The position numbers and the translations under genes are program-made. The notes beneath the pieces are model-generated. The model worked only from the letters and a program-made list of their open reading frames with translations. It was not told the origin of the DNA and ran no database searches. From Paraburkholderia ultramafica (GTDB lineage Bacteria; Pseudomonadota; Gammaproteobacteria; Burkholderiales; Burkholderiaceae): DNA of 64,000 nt. How positions within the stretch are numbered: the first letter of the stretch is position 1; every line of letters begins with the position of its first letter. Location of the stretch: the NCBI RefSeq assembly GCF_902859915.1, contig NZ_CADIKK010000006.1, positions 62,001-126,000 on the forward strand, written 5' to 3'. Below, piece after piece: positions 8,877 to 18,184 of the stretch.

Positions 8877-10271
8877 ATGCACATCCACATCCTCGGCATC
8901 TGCGGCACGTTCATGGGCGGTCTCGCGGTGCTCGCGCGCGGCGCGGGCCACACCGTGACGGGCTGCGACGCCGGCGTCTATCCGCCGATGAGCACGCAAC
9001 TCGAGGCGCAAGGCATCCGTCTGATCGAGGGTTACGACGCGGACCAGTTGAACGGCCTGAATGCGGATCTGTTCGTGATCGGCAACGTGGTCTCGCGCGG
9101 CAACCCGCTGATGGAGGCGATTCTCGACCGCGGCCTGCCTTACGTCTCCGGCCCGCAGTGGCTCGGCGAGCACGTGCTGAACGGCAAATGGGTGCTGGCG
9201 GTGGCCGGCACGCACGGCAAGACCACCACCAGCTCGATGCTGACCTGGCTGCTCGAAGACGCCGGCCTCAACCCGGGTTTCCTGATCGGCGGCGTGCCGC
9301 TGAATTTCGGCGTGTCCGCGCGGCTCACCGCTTCGAGCTTCTTCGTGATCGAAGCCGACGAGTACGACACCGCGTTCTTCGACAAGCGCTCGAAGTTCGT
9401 CCATTACCGGCCCAAGACGGCGGTGCTGAACAACCTCGAATTCGATCACGCCGATATCTTCCCGGATCTTGCGGCGATCGAAACGCAGTTCCATCATCTG
9501 ATCCGCACGGTGCCGGGCATCGGCCGGGTGGTGACGAACGGCCGTGAAGACGCGCTCGAGCGCGTGCTGACGCGCGGCTGCTGGAGCGGCGTCGAGCGCT
9601 TCGGCGTGCAGGGCGGCTGGGAGACCCTGCCCGCGGAAGACGGCGTGCCGGTCGACGAGCGCTTCGCCGTGTATCACAACAGCGAGCGCGTCGGCGTGGT
9701 CGAGTGGCAGGTGCAGGGCGAGCACAACCGGATGAACGCGCTGGCCGCGATCGCCGCCGCGCGTCACGTTGGCGTGCCGCCGGCGCAGGCCGCGAAGTCG
9801 CTGGCGAGCTTTCGCAATGTGAAGCGCCGCATGGAAGTGCGCGGCAGCGTCGACGGCGTGACCGTGTACGACGACTTCGCGCATCACCCAACCGCGATCG
9901 ACACCACGGTGGCCGGGCTGCGCGCGCGCGTCGGCCGCGACAACACGCGGATTCTTGCCGTGCTGGAGCCGCGTTCGAACACGATGAAGCTGGGCGTGAT
10001 GAAAGCGCAATTGCCCGTCAGTCTGGCCGACGCCGACCTCGTGTTTGGCTACGGCGCGCCGAGCGGCCGCGACGCGCTCGGCTGGAATCTCGGCGCGGCG
10101 CTCGCGCCGCTCGGCGGCAAAGCGCAAGCCTTCGACAACCTCGACGCGCTGGTCAAAGCGGTGGTTCACGCAGCGCGCCCCGGTGACCAGATTCTGGTGA
10201 TGAGCAACGGCGGCTTTGGCGGCGTGCATCAGAAACTGCTCGACGCACTTTCCGCGCGAGGCGCAGCGTGA
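8877..10271 (+). CDS. mpl: UDP-N-acetylmuramate:L-alanyl-gamma-D-glutamyl-meso-diaminopimelate ligase Mpl
   Basis: A 464-residue Mur ligase that reattaches recycled tripeptide to UDP-MurNAc in peptidoglycan recycling. The N-terminus MHIHILGICGTFMGG is the Mpl form of the UDP-binding loop (GTFMG rather than the GIGM of MurC). The ATP P-loop GTHGKTTT is at residues 111-118. I chose the ATG at 8877 because it starts this motif directly. A TACAAT -10-like hexamer lies at 8788-8793. The 3' end overlaps the next gene by four bases. Confidence 0.95.
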   Translation: MHIHILGICGTFMGGLAVLARGAGHTVTGCDAGVYPPMSTQLEAQGIRLIEGYDADQLNGLNADLFVIGNVVSRGNPLMEAILDRGLPYVSGPQWLGEHVLNGKWVLAVAGTHGKTTTSSMLTWLLEDAGLNPGFLIGGVPLNFGVSARLTASSFFVIEADEYDTAFFDKRSKFVHYRPKTAVLNNLEFDHADIFPDLAAIETQFHHLIRTVPGIGRVVTNGREDALERVLTRGCWSGVERFGVQGGWETLPAEDGVPVDERFAVYHNSERVGVVEWQVQGEHNRMNALAAIAAARHVGVPPAQAAKSLASFRNVKRRMEVRGSVDGVTVYDDFAHHPTAIDTTVAGLRARVGRDNTRILAVLEPRSNTMKLGVMKAQLPVSLADADLVFGYGAPSGRDALGWNLGAALAPLGGKAQAFDNLDALVKAVVHAARPGDQILVMSNGGFGGVHQKLLDALSARGAA

Positions 10272-10870
10272 TTCTCTATCTGCACGGTTTCCGCTCGTCG
10301 CCCAATTCGTTCAAGGCGCGCGTGCTGGCGGCGCGGCTCGCCGAACTGGGTCGCGCCGACGAATGGTGCTGCCCGATGCTGCCGGTCTCGCCGTTCGACA
10401 CGGTGGCGCTCGCCGAATCGCTCGCGGCGGCCGCCGGCACGGATCGCGTGACGGTGATCGGCAGCTCGCTCGGCGGCTATTTCGCTACCCATCTGGCGGA
10501 AAAGCACGGCTGGCCGGCCGTGCTGCTGAATCCGGCGGTCGTGCCGCAGCGCGACCTGAGCGCCTATCTCGGCGAGCAGCCGCTGTGGCATGGCGGCGGC
10601 AGCATCGTCGTCGAGCCGCATCATCTGGACGAACTGCGCGCGCTCGGCGTCGCGTCGATCACGCGGCCCGAACGCTATTATTTGATGGCCGCCACCGGCG
10701 ACGAAGTGCTCGACTACCGCGAAATGCTCGCGCACTATCCCGGCGCACGCACTACGCTGATCGAAGGAAGCGATCACGCGATCAGCGAGTTCGCGCAATA
10801 CGTCGACGAGGTGCTGGCCTTTTGCGACGCCGAAGACGTCGAGCCGCCGGCGCCGCGCGAGGCAGCCTGA
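10268..10870 (+). CDS. YqiA/YcfP-family alpha/beta-hydrolase (esterase)
   Basis: A 200-residue alpha/beta-hydrolase starting with GTG within the mpl stop (GTGA overlap), so translation is probably coupled. The N-terminus MILYLHGFRSSP and the nucleophile elbow GSSLGG (Ser67) are those of the YqiA/YcfP group (UPF0227). The likely acid and His are in TGDEVLDY and GSDHAISEF. E. coli YqiA has esterase activity; the natural substrate is unknown. Bases 10871-11063 downstream contain nothing I can identify. Confidence 0.88.
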   Translation: MILYLHGFRSSPNSFKARVLAARLAELGRADEWCCPMLPVSPFDTVALAESLAAAAGTDRVTVIGSSLGGYFATHLAEKHGWPAVLLNPAVVPQRDLSAYLGEQPLWHGGGSIVVEPHHLDELRALGVASITRPERYYLMAATGDEVLDYREMLAHYPGARTTLIEGSDHAISEFAQYVDEVLAFCDAEDVEPPAPREAA

Positions 10871-11063
10871 GGTGGCTTGAGCCGGCCTGATGCAGACGAC
10901 CCGCAGCGAGACCGCTGCCTGTCAGCAGATTCAACCCGCCGGCGCGCATGTGTCGCGCCGCGGATCCACTACCACGAACACGTTGCCGTGCCGCGCACGC
11001 AGTGACCGATCGCCGAACCGGATCGGGCGCGCCGGCAGATGCAAGTCAGAACGAGAGTATTGA

Positions 11064-13181
11064 GTGAACGTTTTCTTCGAGGAATCGGGCAGTTTCAAGG
11101 CCGGCAGCGTGCTGTCGCGCCAGGGCGACGCGTTTCAGGTCGAGTTGCCGGGCGGCCGGCGCGCCAAGGTGCGCGCCAAAGACGTGCTGATCGAATTCGA
11201 CAAGCCGAGCGCGGCCGAACTGATGCAGCAGGCCGACACCGCCGCGCAGGACATCGACCTGGACTTCCTGTGGGAATGCGCGCCTGATGACGAATTCCCG
11301 TTCGCCACGCTGGGCGCCGAGTACTTCGGCGAAAGCTTCGGCTCGATCGAGCGCGCCGCGCTGGTGCTGCGCATGCACGGCGCGCCGGTGTATTTCCGCC
11401 GCAAGGGCCGCGGCATGTATCAGCGCGCGCCGCAAGAGCAACTGAAGATGGCGCTGGCCGGCCTCGAGCGCAAGCGTCAGCAGGCGCTGGTGCAACAGGG
11501 CTACGAGGACGAACTGAAGGCCGGCCGCCTGCCCGAAGCCTTCACCGGCAAGACGGCGCTCGCGTTGCTCACGAAGCCGGACAAGAACACCATCGAATAC
11601 AAGGCGCTCGAAGTCGCGGCGGCCGCGCGCGGTATTTCGCAGGCGCGCCTGATGCTCGAATGCGGCGCGATTCCGTCGGCGCGCGCGCTGCACGAGGCGA
11701 AATTCCTGTCCGAGTTTTTCCCGCACGGCACCGGCTTTCCGCCCGTCACCGCCGGCAGCATGCCGGAAGATCTGCCGGAAGCCGACGTGCAGGCGTTCTC
11801 GATCGACGACATCACCACCACTGAAATCGACGACGCGTTCTCCGTCGAGCATCTGGCCGACGGCCGCGTGCGGATCGGCGTGCACATCGCCGCGCCGGCG
11901 CTCGGCATCCAGCGTGGCGACGAGGTCGACGCGATCGCGCGCACGCGGCTGTCGACCGTCTATATGCCGGGCGACAAGATCACGATGCTGCCCGATAGCG
12001 TCGTCGAAGCGTTCACGCTGGCCGAAGGCGGCTTGCGGCCGGCGCTGTCGCTGTATGTGATCGTCAATCGCGAGACCCAGGAGATCGTTGCGAGCGAAAC
12101 GCGCGCCGAGCGCGTGTTCGTGAAGAACAATCTGCGCCACAACACGCTCGACGAAGTCGTTACCGAAGAGGCGCTCGCCGCCGGCACCGGCGACTATCCG
12201 CACAAGGAAGACATCGCCGTGCTGTGGCCGTTCGCGCAGGCGCTGTTCGAAAAGCGCCAGGCCGCGCGCGCCGGCTACGGTCTGCGCCGCGAAGTGCAGC
12301 GCAACACCGACTTCAACTTCTACGTGGAAGGCGAGCACATCACGATCACGCCGCGCCGGCGCGGCTCGCCGCTCGACACGATCGTCGCCGAGCTGGCGAT
12401 TCTCGCGAACTCGTCGTGGGGCGCGTTCCTGCACGACCACGGCGTGCCGGGCATCTATCGCACGCAGCGCGCGTTCGGCGCGCCGAGCGGTCCGAAGCGC
12501 ACACGCATGCAGACCAACGCCGCGCCGCACGAAGGTCTCGGCGTCACGCAATACGCGTGGAGCACGTCGCCGCTGCGCCGTTACGTCGACCTGGTGAATC
12601 AGTGGCAACTGATCGCCTGCGTGCAGCATGGCGTGACCGCGAAGCTGGCCGCGCCGTTCAAGCCCAAGGACGCCGATCTGTTCGCAGTCGTGCAAGGCTT
12701 CGACGACACCTACACCGCGTACGCCGATCACCAGCGCCGCATGGAGTACTTCTGGTGTCTGCGCTGGCTGAAGCAGGAGAACCGCAAGCAGGTGGTGGCG
12801 TCGGTGGTGAAGGGCGATCTGGTGCGCCTCGAAGAGATTCCGTTGCTGCTGCATGTGCCGGGCCTCGGCGTGCACGCGCGCGGCACGCGTTTGCAGATGG
12901 AAGTGATGTCGCTCGACGAGTTGACCGTCGAAGCGTCCGTGCGTCTGCTGCATGTGCTCGACGCGCCGACCGTGACGAGCGGCGGCGAAGCTGAGGAGGT
13001 CGACGAGGGCGACGAGGAAATCATCGACGCGTCCGACGACAGCGCCGAAGGCGAAGCCGAGGCTCAGGCCGAAGCGGAGCTGGACGACACCGCCGCGGCG
13101 GACGACGCCGACGCCGACAACAGCGACAACAGCGCGAGCGACGCAGCCGCCGACCAGCACATCGCGGAGCCGGGACGATGA
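11064..13181 (+). CDS. RNase II/R-family exoribonuclease (RNB domain)
   Basis: A 705-residue 3'-5' exoribonuclease homologue with a GTG start. The RNB domain begins near residue 246, where SIDDITTTEIDDAFSVE carries the catalytic aspartates. Typical RNB segments follow (GVHIAAPA, ARTRLSTVYMPG, YAWSTSPLRRYVDLVNQWQL). Upstream is a cold-shock/OB-like N-terminal region, downstream an S1-like part, and then a strongly acidic Ala/Asp/Glu tail of about 65 residues. It is closer to RNase II than to RNase R in length. It degrades mRNA or trims RNA ends. Its stop overlaps the aroE start (ATGA). Confidence 0.92.
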   Translation: MNVFFEESGSFKAGSVLSRQGDAFQVELPGGRRAKVRAKDVLIEFDKPSAAELMQQADTAAQDIDLDFLWECAPDDEFPFATLGAEYFGESFGSIERAALVLRMHGAPVYFRRKGRGMYQRAPQEQLKMALAGLERKRQQALVQQGYEDELKAGRLPEAFTGKTALALLTKPDKNTIEYKALEVAAAARGISQARLMLECGAIPSARALHEAKFLSEFFPHGTGFPPVTAGSMPEDLPEADVQAFSIDDITTTEIDDAFSVEHLADGRVRIGVHIAAPALGIQRGDEVDAIARTRLSTVYMPGDKITMLPDSVVEAFTLAEGGLRPALSLYVIVNRETQEIVASETRAERVFVKNNLRHNTLDEVVTEEALAAGTGDYPHKEDIAVLWPFAQALFEKRQAARAGYGLRREVQRNTDFNFYVEGEHITITPRRRGSPLDTIVAELAILANSSWGAFLHDHGVPGIYRTQRAFGAPSGPKRTRMQTNAAPHEGLGVTQYAWSTSPLRRYVDLVNQWQLIACVQHGVTAKLAAPFKPKDADLFAVVQGFDDTYTAYADHQRRMEYFWCLRWLKQENRKQVVASVVKGDLVRLEEIPLLLHVPGLGVHARGTRLQMEVMSLDELTVEASVRLLHVLDAPTVTSGGEAEEVDEGDEEIIDASDDSAEGEAEAQAEAELDDTAAADDADADNSDNSASDAAADQHIAEPGR

Positions 13182-14041
13182 GCACCAACCAGACACGCGA
13201 CCGCTATGCGGTCATCGGCAACCCGGTCGGCCACAGCAAGTCGCCGTTCATTCATGGCCGCTTCGCCGCGCAAACCGGCGAGCCGGTCGAATACGGCCAC
13301 CTGCTCGCGCCGGTCGATGCGTTCGTGCCGCACGTGCGCGCCTTCATCGAAGCGGGCGGGCGCGGCCTGAACGTGACCGTGCCGTTCAAGCTCGACGCGC
13401 ATGCGTTCGCCGACACGTTGTCGCCGCGCGCCGCGGCGGCCGGCGCGGTGAACACGTTGCGCATCGATTCGAGCGGCGTTTACGGCGACAACACCGATGG
13501 CTTCGGTCTCGTGCGCGACATCGAGGTGAATCTCGGCGTGTCGCTGAAGGGCGCACGCATTCTGTTGCTGGGCGCGGGCGGCGCCGCGCGCGGTGTGGTG
13601 CTGCCGATGCTGGAGCGCATGCCGCATACGCTGACGATCGTCAACCGCACGGCCGCGAAGGCCGAAGCGTTGGTCGACCAGTTCGGGCAAGCCGCGCGCG
13701 ACGCCGCGTGCCGTCTGACGGGCGGCAGTGCGCGCGCGGTCGAAGCGGGCACCTACGACGTGATCGTCAACGCGACGGCGGGCAGCCTGGACGCGTCGCT
13801 GCCCGAGTGCGACGACCAGGCGTTCGGCAACGGCACGCTCGCCTACGACATGATGTACGGCGCGCATCCGACGGTCTTCATGGAGCACGCGCGCAAGCTC
13901 GGCGCGCGCGGCGCCGACGGTCTCGGCATGCTGGTCGAACAGGCCGCCGAATCGTTTTACGTGTGGCGCGGCGTGCGCCCCGACGGCGCGCCGGTGCTGG
14001 CCGAGTTGCGTGCACTGCTGACGGCGCCGTCGCACACGTAG
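13178..14041 (+). CDS. aroE: Shikimate dehydrogenase (NADP)
   Basis: A 287-residue enzyme reducing 3-dehydroshikimate to shikimate with NADPH. The substrate-binding motif NPVGHSKSP is near residue 13, NVTVPFK follows, and the nucleotide-binding loop LGAGGAARG is in the C-terminal domain, with the NRT motif typical of NADP binding. Its ATG overlaps the nuclease stop by four bases. The nuclease-aroE-mtgA order is common in Burkholderiales. Confidence 0.96.
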   Translation: MSTNQTRDRYAVIGNPVGHSKSPFIHGRFAAQTGEPVEYGHLLAPVDAFVPHVRAFIEAGGRGLNVTVPFKLDAHAFADTLSPRAAAAGAVNTLRIDSSGVYGDNTDGFGLVRDIEVNLGVSLKGARILLLGAGGAARGVVLPMLERMPHTLTIVNRTAAKAEALVDQFGQAARDAACRLTGGSARAVEAGTYDVIVNATAGSLDASLPECDDQAFGNGTLAYDMMYGAHPTVFMEHARKLGARGADGLGMLVEQAAESFYVWRGVRPDGAPVLAELRALLTAPSHT

Positions 14042-14090
14042 ACCGGCGTAGCGCCTTGCGGAACTCACCGACTCGAGGACTGGACGCACG

Positions 14091-14813
14091 ATGACAGCAA
14101 CGCGGCGCGCAAGCCGGCCAGGTCCGGTGCGATGGACGGTTTATCTGGGCGCCGTGCTGGTGATCGCGTGGCTCGCGACGCAGGCGTTTTACTTCACGCA
14201 GATCGCGATCTGGAATTACGTGAATCCGCGTTCGACGGCTTTCATGCGCTCGGACGCGTGGCGTTTGTCGCAGGATCGGCCGGATCTGTCGGTGCAACAT
14301 ACGTGGGTGCCGTACGACCAGATCTCGCGCAATCTGAAGCGCGCGATCATCGCGTCCGAAGACGCGAATTTCGTCAACAACAAAGGCTACGAGACCGACG
14401 CGATCCTGCAGGCCTGGGAGCGTAACAAGGCGAAGGGCAGGATCGTGCGCGGCGGTTCGACGATCACCCAGCAGCTCGCGCGCAATCTGTTTTTATCCCG
14501 TGAGAAGAGCTATATCCGCAAAGGCCAGGAGCTGATCATTACCTGGATGCTCGAAACCTTGATGGACAAGGAGCGGATCTTCGAGATCTATCTCAACTCC
14601 GTCGAGTGGGGCAATGGGGTCTATGGCGCCGAGGCGGCCGGTCAGTATTACTACAAGACGTCGGCAAGCAAGCTGAGCGCCGCGCAGTCGGCACGGTTGG
14701 CGGTGATGCTGCCGAGGCCCAAATATTTCGATGAACACCGAGTGTCCGCCTATCTGGCTCAGCGCGCGCGCGTGATTGCGCGGCGCATGGGCGCGGCTGA
14801 ACTGCCGGACTGA
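14091..14813 (+). CDS. mtgA: Monofunctional biosynthetic peptidoglycan transglycosylase
   Basis: A 240-residue inner-membrane glycosyltransferase (family GT51) that polymerises glycan strands from lipid II. One membrane segment lies at about residues 17-38. GT51 motifs are visible: EDANF with the catalytic Glu, [16 protein letters not shown], and the second-Glu region [16 protein letters not shown]. There is no transpeptidase domain, so it is MtgA rather than a bifunctional PBP. It follows aroE by 49 bases. Confidence 0.96.
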   Translation: MTATRRASRPGPVRWTVYLGAVLVIAWLATQAFYFTQIAIWNYVNPRSTAFMRSDAWRLSQDRPDLSVQHTWVPYDQISRNLKRAIIASEDANFVNNKGYETDAILQAWERNKAKGRIVRGGSTITQQLARNLFLSREKSYIRKGQELIITWMLETLMDKERIFEIYLNSVEWGNGVYGAEAAGQYYYKTSASKLSAAQSARLAVMLPRPKYFDEHRVSAYLAQRARVIARRMGAAELPD

Positions 14814-14872
14814 ACGTTTTTCTTCTGCATGCACGGCGCACTCGCGCGTGCATGGCCTCGCGGGAAACTCCA

Positions 14873-15058
14873 ATGGAACCGGGGCCGCTGCGTTACTTCA
14901 TCAGCGTGATCGAGCACGGCAGAATGGGCAAGGCGGTGCTCGAACCGGGCGTCGTCACCTCTGCGTTGAGCCAGCGGATCGGCCGGCTCGAAAGCGAGCT
15001 GTCGACCCGACTATTGCAGCGCACCTCCAGCGGCGTCGTGCCGACCGATGCCATCTGA
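14873..15058 (+). pseudogene. Remnant of a LysR-type regulator (N-terminal helix-turn-helix only)
   Basis: About 60 residues starting MEPGPLRYFISVIEHGRMG and continuing with VVTSALSQRIGRLESELSTR and LLQRTSSGVVPTD match the first 60 residues of a LysR-type regulator, then run into a stop. No effector-binding domain follows: bases 15059-15180 show no continuation in any frame that I recognise. The normal length would be about 300 residues. I infer a deletion relic; a short expressed DNA-binding fragment is possible but less likely. Confidence 0.75.
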
Positions 15059-15192
15059 TTACCGTCGACACGCCGACCTTCGGCAAGACCGTGCTGAAGC
15101 TCACGACCGCGGACAGTCTGATCGTGACCCTGAGCGTCGGCATTGGCAATTTCACATGGCAATTCAGCCCAAAAACACGTCAAATCCCATTA

Positions 15193-15243
15193 TATGAATC
15201 CAGTATTCACATATTGGTGATTTCTCAAAAATCGCCCTACAAT
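15193..15243 (+). promoter_or_regulatory. Promoter and candidate operator of the IclR-type regulator
   Basis: In an AT-rich patch, TTGGTG (15214-15219) and TACAAT (15238-15243) are spaced 18 bases apart. Immediately upstream is an inverted repeat TGAAT-ccagt-ATTCA (15195-15209), extended by ATA on the left and CATAT on the right. It abuts the -35 element, so it may be the regulator's own site. The rest of 15059-15440 holds no gene I can support. Confidence 0.5.
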
Positions 15244-15440
15244 CCAAACCAATACGCAACGCGAGCCAGAAAGCCCAGCAATCTGACCGCGCAAATAGCG
15301 ACAGCAAAAAAACCGGAGACAACGCCAAACCATGCCTAACAGCCCAAGGCAGCACCTCTGCGCCCGCAGCATCGCGAGTACTCAAGGCTTTTCCTCCGGC
15401 CCCGCGCAGTAAGCGCAAAACCATCCCAAAGCCAATCGCC

Positions 15441-16397
15441 ATGAACAAAGCGATGCCCACTCACGCCGCGAGCGCGTCCGAAGCCGATCACGCGAGCAGC
15501 GCCGCAGCGCGTCCGGCCTCCGCCGCCAAAGCGTCGCGCGCCACCGCTCAACCGCCCGCCCTCGACGGCATCGCGCTGCCCAGCACGCTGCTGGACATCA
15601 CGCCGCAGCAAGCCGGCACGCAAACGCTGTTGCGCGGCCTGGCGATTCTCGAAGCCGCCGCCGCCGGCGTGCGCGATCTGCGCACCTTCGGCGCCGCGCT
15701 CGGCACGACCCGCAGCACCACCCACCGGCTGGTCAGCAGCCTCGTGCAGGCGCGCTATCTGCGCCAGGTGCAGGGCGGCTATCTGCTCGGCCCGAAGCTG
15801 ATCGAACTCGGCACCATCGCGCTCGAACAGATGCCGCTCACCGCAGTCGCGCGCCCGCATCTCGAATCGCTCGCCGAGCAAACGCTCGACACGATCCACC
15901 TCGGCGTGCGCGACGGCGACGACGTGCTGTACATCGACAAGATTCCTGGCACCCGCGGCCTCGAAATGCGCTCGCGCGTCGGGCACCGGATGCCGCTGGC
16001 GTCGACGGGGATCGGCAAGGCGATGATGCTCGACCTCACGCCGGACGTCTGGCAGTCGCTGTTCGACGCGTCGCGCCGCGCGCTCGCCGGCGTCACGTTC
16101 AAGCCGGACAATCGCCCCGACGCGCAGACCTTCATGCAGCGCATGACCAGCTACGCGGCCGGCGGGTACACGTTCGACCTCGAAGAGAACGAAGCGGCGA
16201 TCCGTTGCGTCGCGGCCCCGGTGCGCGATGCGTCGGGCGCGGTGGTGGCGGCGCTGTCGGTGGCGAGCACGATTCCGTACATGCCGCTCGAACGCATGGA
16301 CGAACTGATTCCGGTCGTGCAGCGCGAAGCGCGCGCGATCTCGGAAGAACTTGGCTGGCGCGCGCCGCAACCGACCACCCGCAGGATCAAACGATGA
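15441..16397 (+). CDS. IclR-family transcriptional regulator of the sugar cluster
   Basis: A 318-residue regulator. After an Ala-rich N-terminal extension of about 45 residues comes a winged helix-turn-helix (LRGLAILEAAAAGV through TRSTTHRLVSSLVQARYLRQ), then the IclR effector domain (LHLGVRDGDDVLYIDK-like region, STGIGKAMM, and GGYTFDLEENEAAIRCVAAPV). Its last bases overlap dgoK (ATGA), so it is read with the galactonate genes and probably controls them in response to a sugar acid or 2-keto-3-deoxy intermediate. The effector is inferred from context. Confidence 0.92.
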   Translation: MNKAMPTHAASASEADHASSAAARPASAAKASRATAQPPALDGIALPSTLLDITPQQAGTQTLLRGLAILEAAAAGVRDLRTFGAALGTTRSTTHRLVSSLVQARYLRQVQGGYLLGPKLIELGTIALEQMPLTAVARPHLESLAEQTLDTIHLGVRDGDDVLYIDKIPGTRGLEMRSRVGHRMPLASTGIGKAMMLDLTPDVWQSLFDASRRALAGVTFKPDNRPDAQTFMQRMTSYAAGGYTFDLEENEAAIRCVAAPVRDASGAVVAALSVASTIPYMPLERMDELIPVVQREARAISEELGWRAPQPTTRRIKR

Positions 16398-17467
16398 CAC
16401 AAGCGGGTTCTTCCACGCCGGCCAGCAGTCACCCGGTTGCAGGCGCCGTCGCCGATGCCGACGCCGACTTCGCGCACGCCGCGCTGATTGCGCTCGACTG
16501 GGGCACGACGTCGTTGCGCGCTTATCTGTACGACGCGGATGGCCAGGTGCTGGCCAGGCGCGCATCGGCGGCCGGCATCATGAATCTGCCGTGCAGCGCG
16601 GAACATGGCGGCTTCGACGCGGCCTTCGACGAGGTATGCGGCGCCTGGCTCGAACACGCGAGCGCCGTGCCGGTGATCGCGGCGGGCATGGTCGGCAGCG
16701 CGCAGGGCTGGCTCGAGGCGCCGTATGTCGACGCGCCGGCGAACGCCGATGCGCTGGTGGCCGGCATCGTCCGCGTGAAGGCGGCATGCGGCGCGACGCT
16801 GCATATCGTGCCGGGCGTGCTGCAACGCGGCGAACTGCCCAACGTGATGCGCGGCGAAGAAACGCAGATTTTCGGCGCGCTCAGCCAGGACATGAACGCC
16901 GCGAGTGTCGCGGAAAGCGGCAAGCGCGCGCTGATCGGGCTGCCTGGCACGCACGCGAAATGGGTGGTCGTGCAGGCGGGCCGTATCGAACGTTTTCATA
17001 CTTTCATGACCGGCGAAGTGTTCTCGGCATTGCGCGAGCACACGATTCTCGGCCGCACGATGACCACGCCGGATCGTCCGGATACCGAAGCATTCCTGCG
17101 CGGCGTGAGCATCGCCCGTGAAAAGGGCCATGCGGGCCTGCTCGCAACCGTTTTCAGCTCGCGCACACTCGGCCTCACCGGACAACTGGCCGGCGACAGG
17201 CAGCCCGACTATCTGTCGGGCTTGCTGATCGGACATGAACTGGCCGGCCTGGAAGCCGTGCTGACGCAACAGCAGAGTTCGATCGCCGCACAAAGCCTGC
17301 GCCTGATCGGCAACGAAGCGCTGTGCGAGCGTTATCGCCTCGCGCTCGCGCAATTCGGCTGCACCCAGGCGGAGCTGGTGAAGCAGGCCACCGAGCGCGG
17401 TCTGTGGCGTATCGCCTCGCAAGCGGGGCTCGTCAATCCGGCCGCCCAGGCGGCGCGCGCCGGCTAA
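16394..17467 (+). CDS. dgoK: 2-dehydro-3-deoxygalactonokinase
   Basis: A 357-residue kinase that phosphorylates 2-keto-3-deoxy-D-galactonate at C6. The DgoK N-terminal phosphate loop ALDWGTTSLRAYLYD is at about residue 34, after a variable extension. The middle contains the family motifs GMVGSAQGW, VMRGEETQIFG and LPGTHAKWV. It starts within the IclR stop and is followed by the matching aldolase DgoA 36 bases later, so the two catalyse consecutive steps of the De Ley-Doudoroff pathway. Confidence 0.94.
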   Translation: MTQAGSSTPASSHPVAGAVADADADFAHAALIALDWGTTSLRAYLYDADGQVLARRASAAGIMNLPCSAEHGGFDAAFDEVCGAWLEHASAVPVIAAGMVGSAQGWLEAPYVDAPANADALVAGIVRVKAACGATLHIVPGVLQRGELPNVMRGEETQIFGALSQDMNAASVAESGKRALIGLPGTHAKWVVVQAGRIERFHTFMTGEVFSALREHTILGRTMTTPDRPDTEAFLRGVSIAREKGHAGLLATVFSSRTLGLTGQLAGDRQPDYLSGLLIGHELAGLEAVLTQQQSSIAAQSLRLIGNEALCERYRLALAQFGCTQAELVKQATERGLWRIASQAGLVNPAAQAARAG

Positions 17468-17503
17468 CCGGCCGCACTATCGCTCACGAAACAAGGAACC
17501 GAC

Positions 17504-18184
17504 ATGCAGCCTCACATCAATCTGCCCGCACCGTACATGCCGCACGCGGGTTTGATCGCGGCGTTCGAAGTCTGTCCGCTGATCGCGATCATGCGCGGCG
17601 TGACTCCGGCCGATGCGGCCGATCACGGTCAGGCGCTGTACGAAGCGGGCTTTCGGATCGTCGAAGTGCCGTTGAATTCGCCGCAGCCTTTCGACAGCAT
17701 CGCCGCGATCCGCAAGGTGTTGCCGGCCGATGCGATCGTCGGCGCGGGCACCGTGCTGCATCCGGGTTTCGTCAACGACGTGAAGTCGGCGGGCGGCGAA
17801 CTGGTCGTGATGCCGCATAGCGACCCTGAAGTCGTGATCGCCGCGAAAGCGCAAGGACTGGCCTGCGCGCCGGGCGTCGCCACGCCGACGGAAGCGTTCA
17901 TCGCGCTGAAGAACGGCGCGGACGTGCTGAAGATGTTCCCTGCCGAACAGCTCGGCTGCCAGGTCGTGAAGGCATGGCGCGCGGTGATTGCGGTGCAGGT
18001 GCCGCTGGTGCCGGTCGGCGGCATCACGCCGGACAATATGGGGCCGTTTCTGAGCGCCGGTGCGAATGGCTTCGGCCTCGGCTCGGGGCTGTACAAGCCG
18101 GGTCAGAGCGCGGCGGTGACCGCCTCGCATGCGAAGGCGTTCATCAACGGTTTGCGCGTTGCCCGCGCGGGCGCGAAGAAATGA
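17504..18184 (+). CDS. dgoA: 2-dehydro-3-deoxy-6-phosphogalactonate aldolase
   Basis: A 226-residue class I aldolase of the KDPG/KHG family that splits KDPGal to pyruvate and glyceraldehyde 3-phosphate. The family features are PLIAIMRGVTP near the N-terminus, GAGTVLHP in the middle, and DVLKMFPAEQLG carrying the Schiff-base lysine. It differs from the Eda protein encoded at 57185, so the window holds two aldolases of this fold. Linkage to dgoK favours the galactonate substrate. Its stop overlaps the next start by four bases. Confidence 0.93.
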   Translation: MQPHINLPAPYMPHAGLIAAFEVCPLIAIMRGVTPADAADHGQALYEAGFRIVEVPLNSPQPFDSIAAIRKVLPADAIVGAGTVLHPGFVNDVKSAGGELVVMPHSDPEVVIAAKAQGLACAPGVATPTEAFIALKNGADVLKMFPAEQLGCQVVKAWRAVIAVQVPLVPVGGITPDNMGPFLSAGANGFGLGSGLYKPGQSAAVTASHAKAFINGLRVARAGAKK

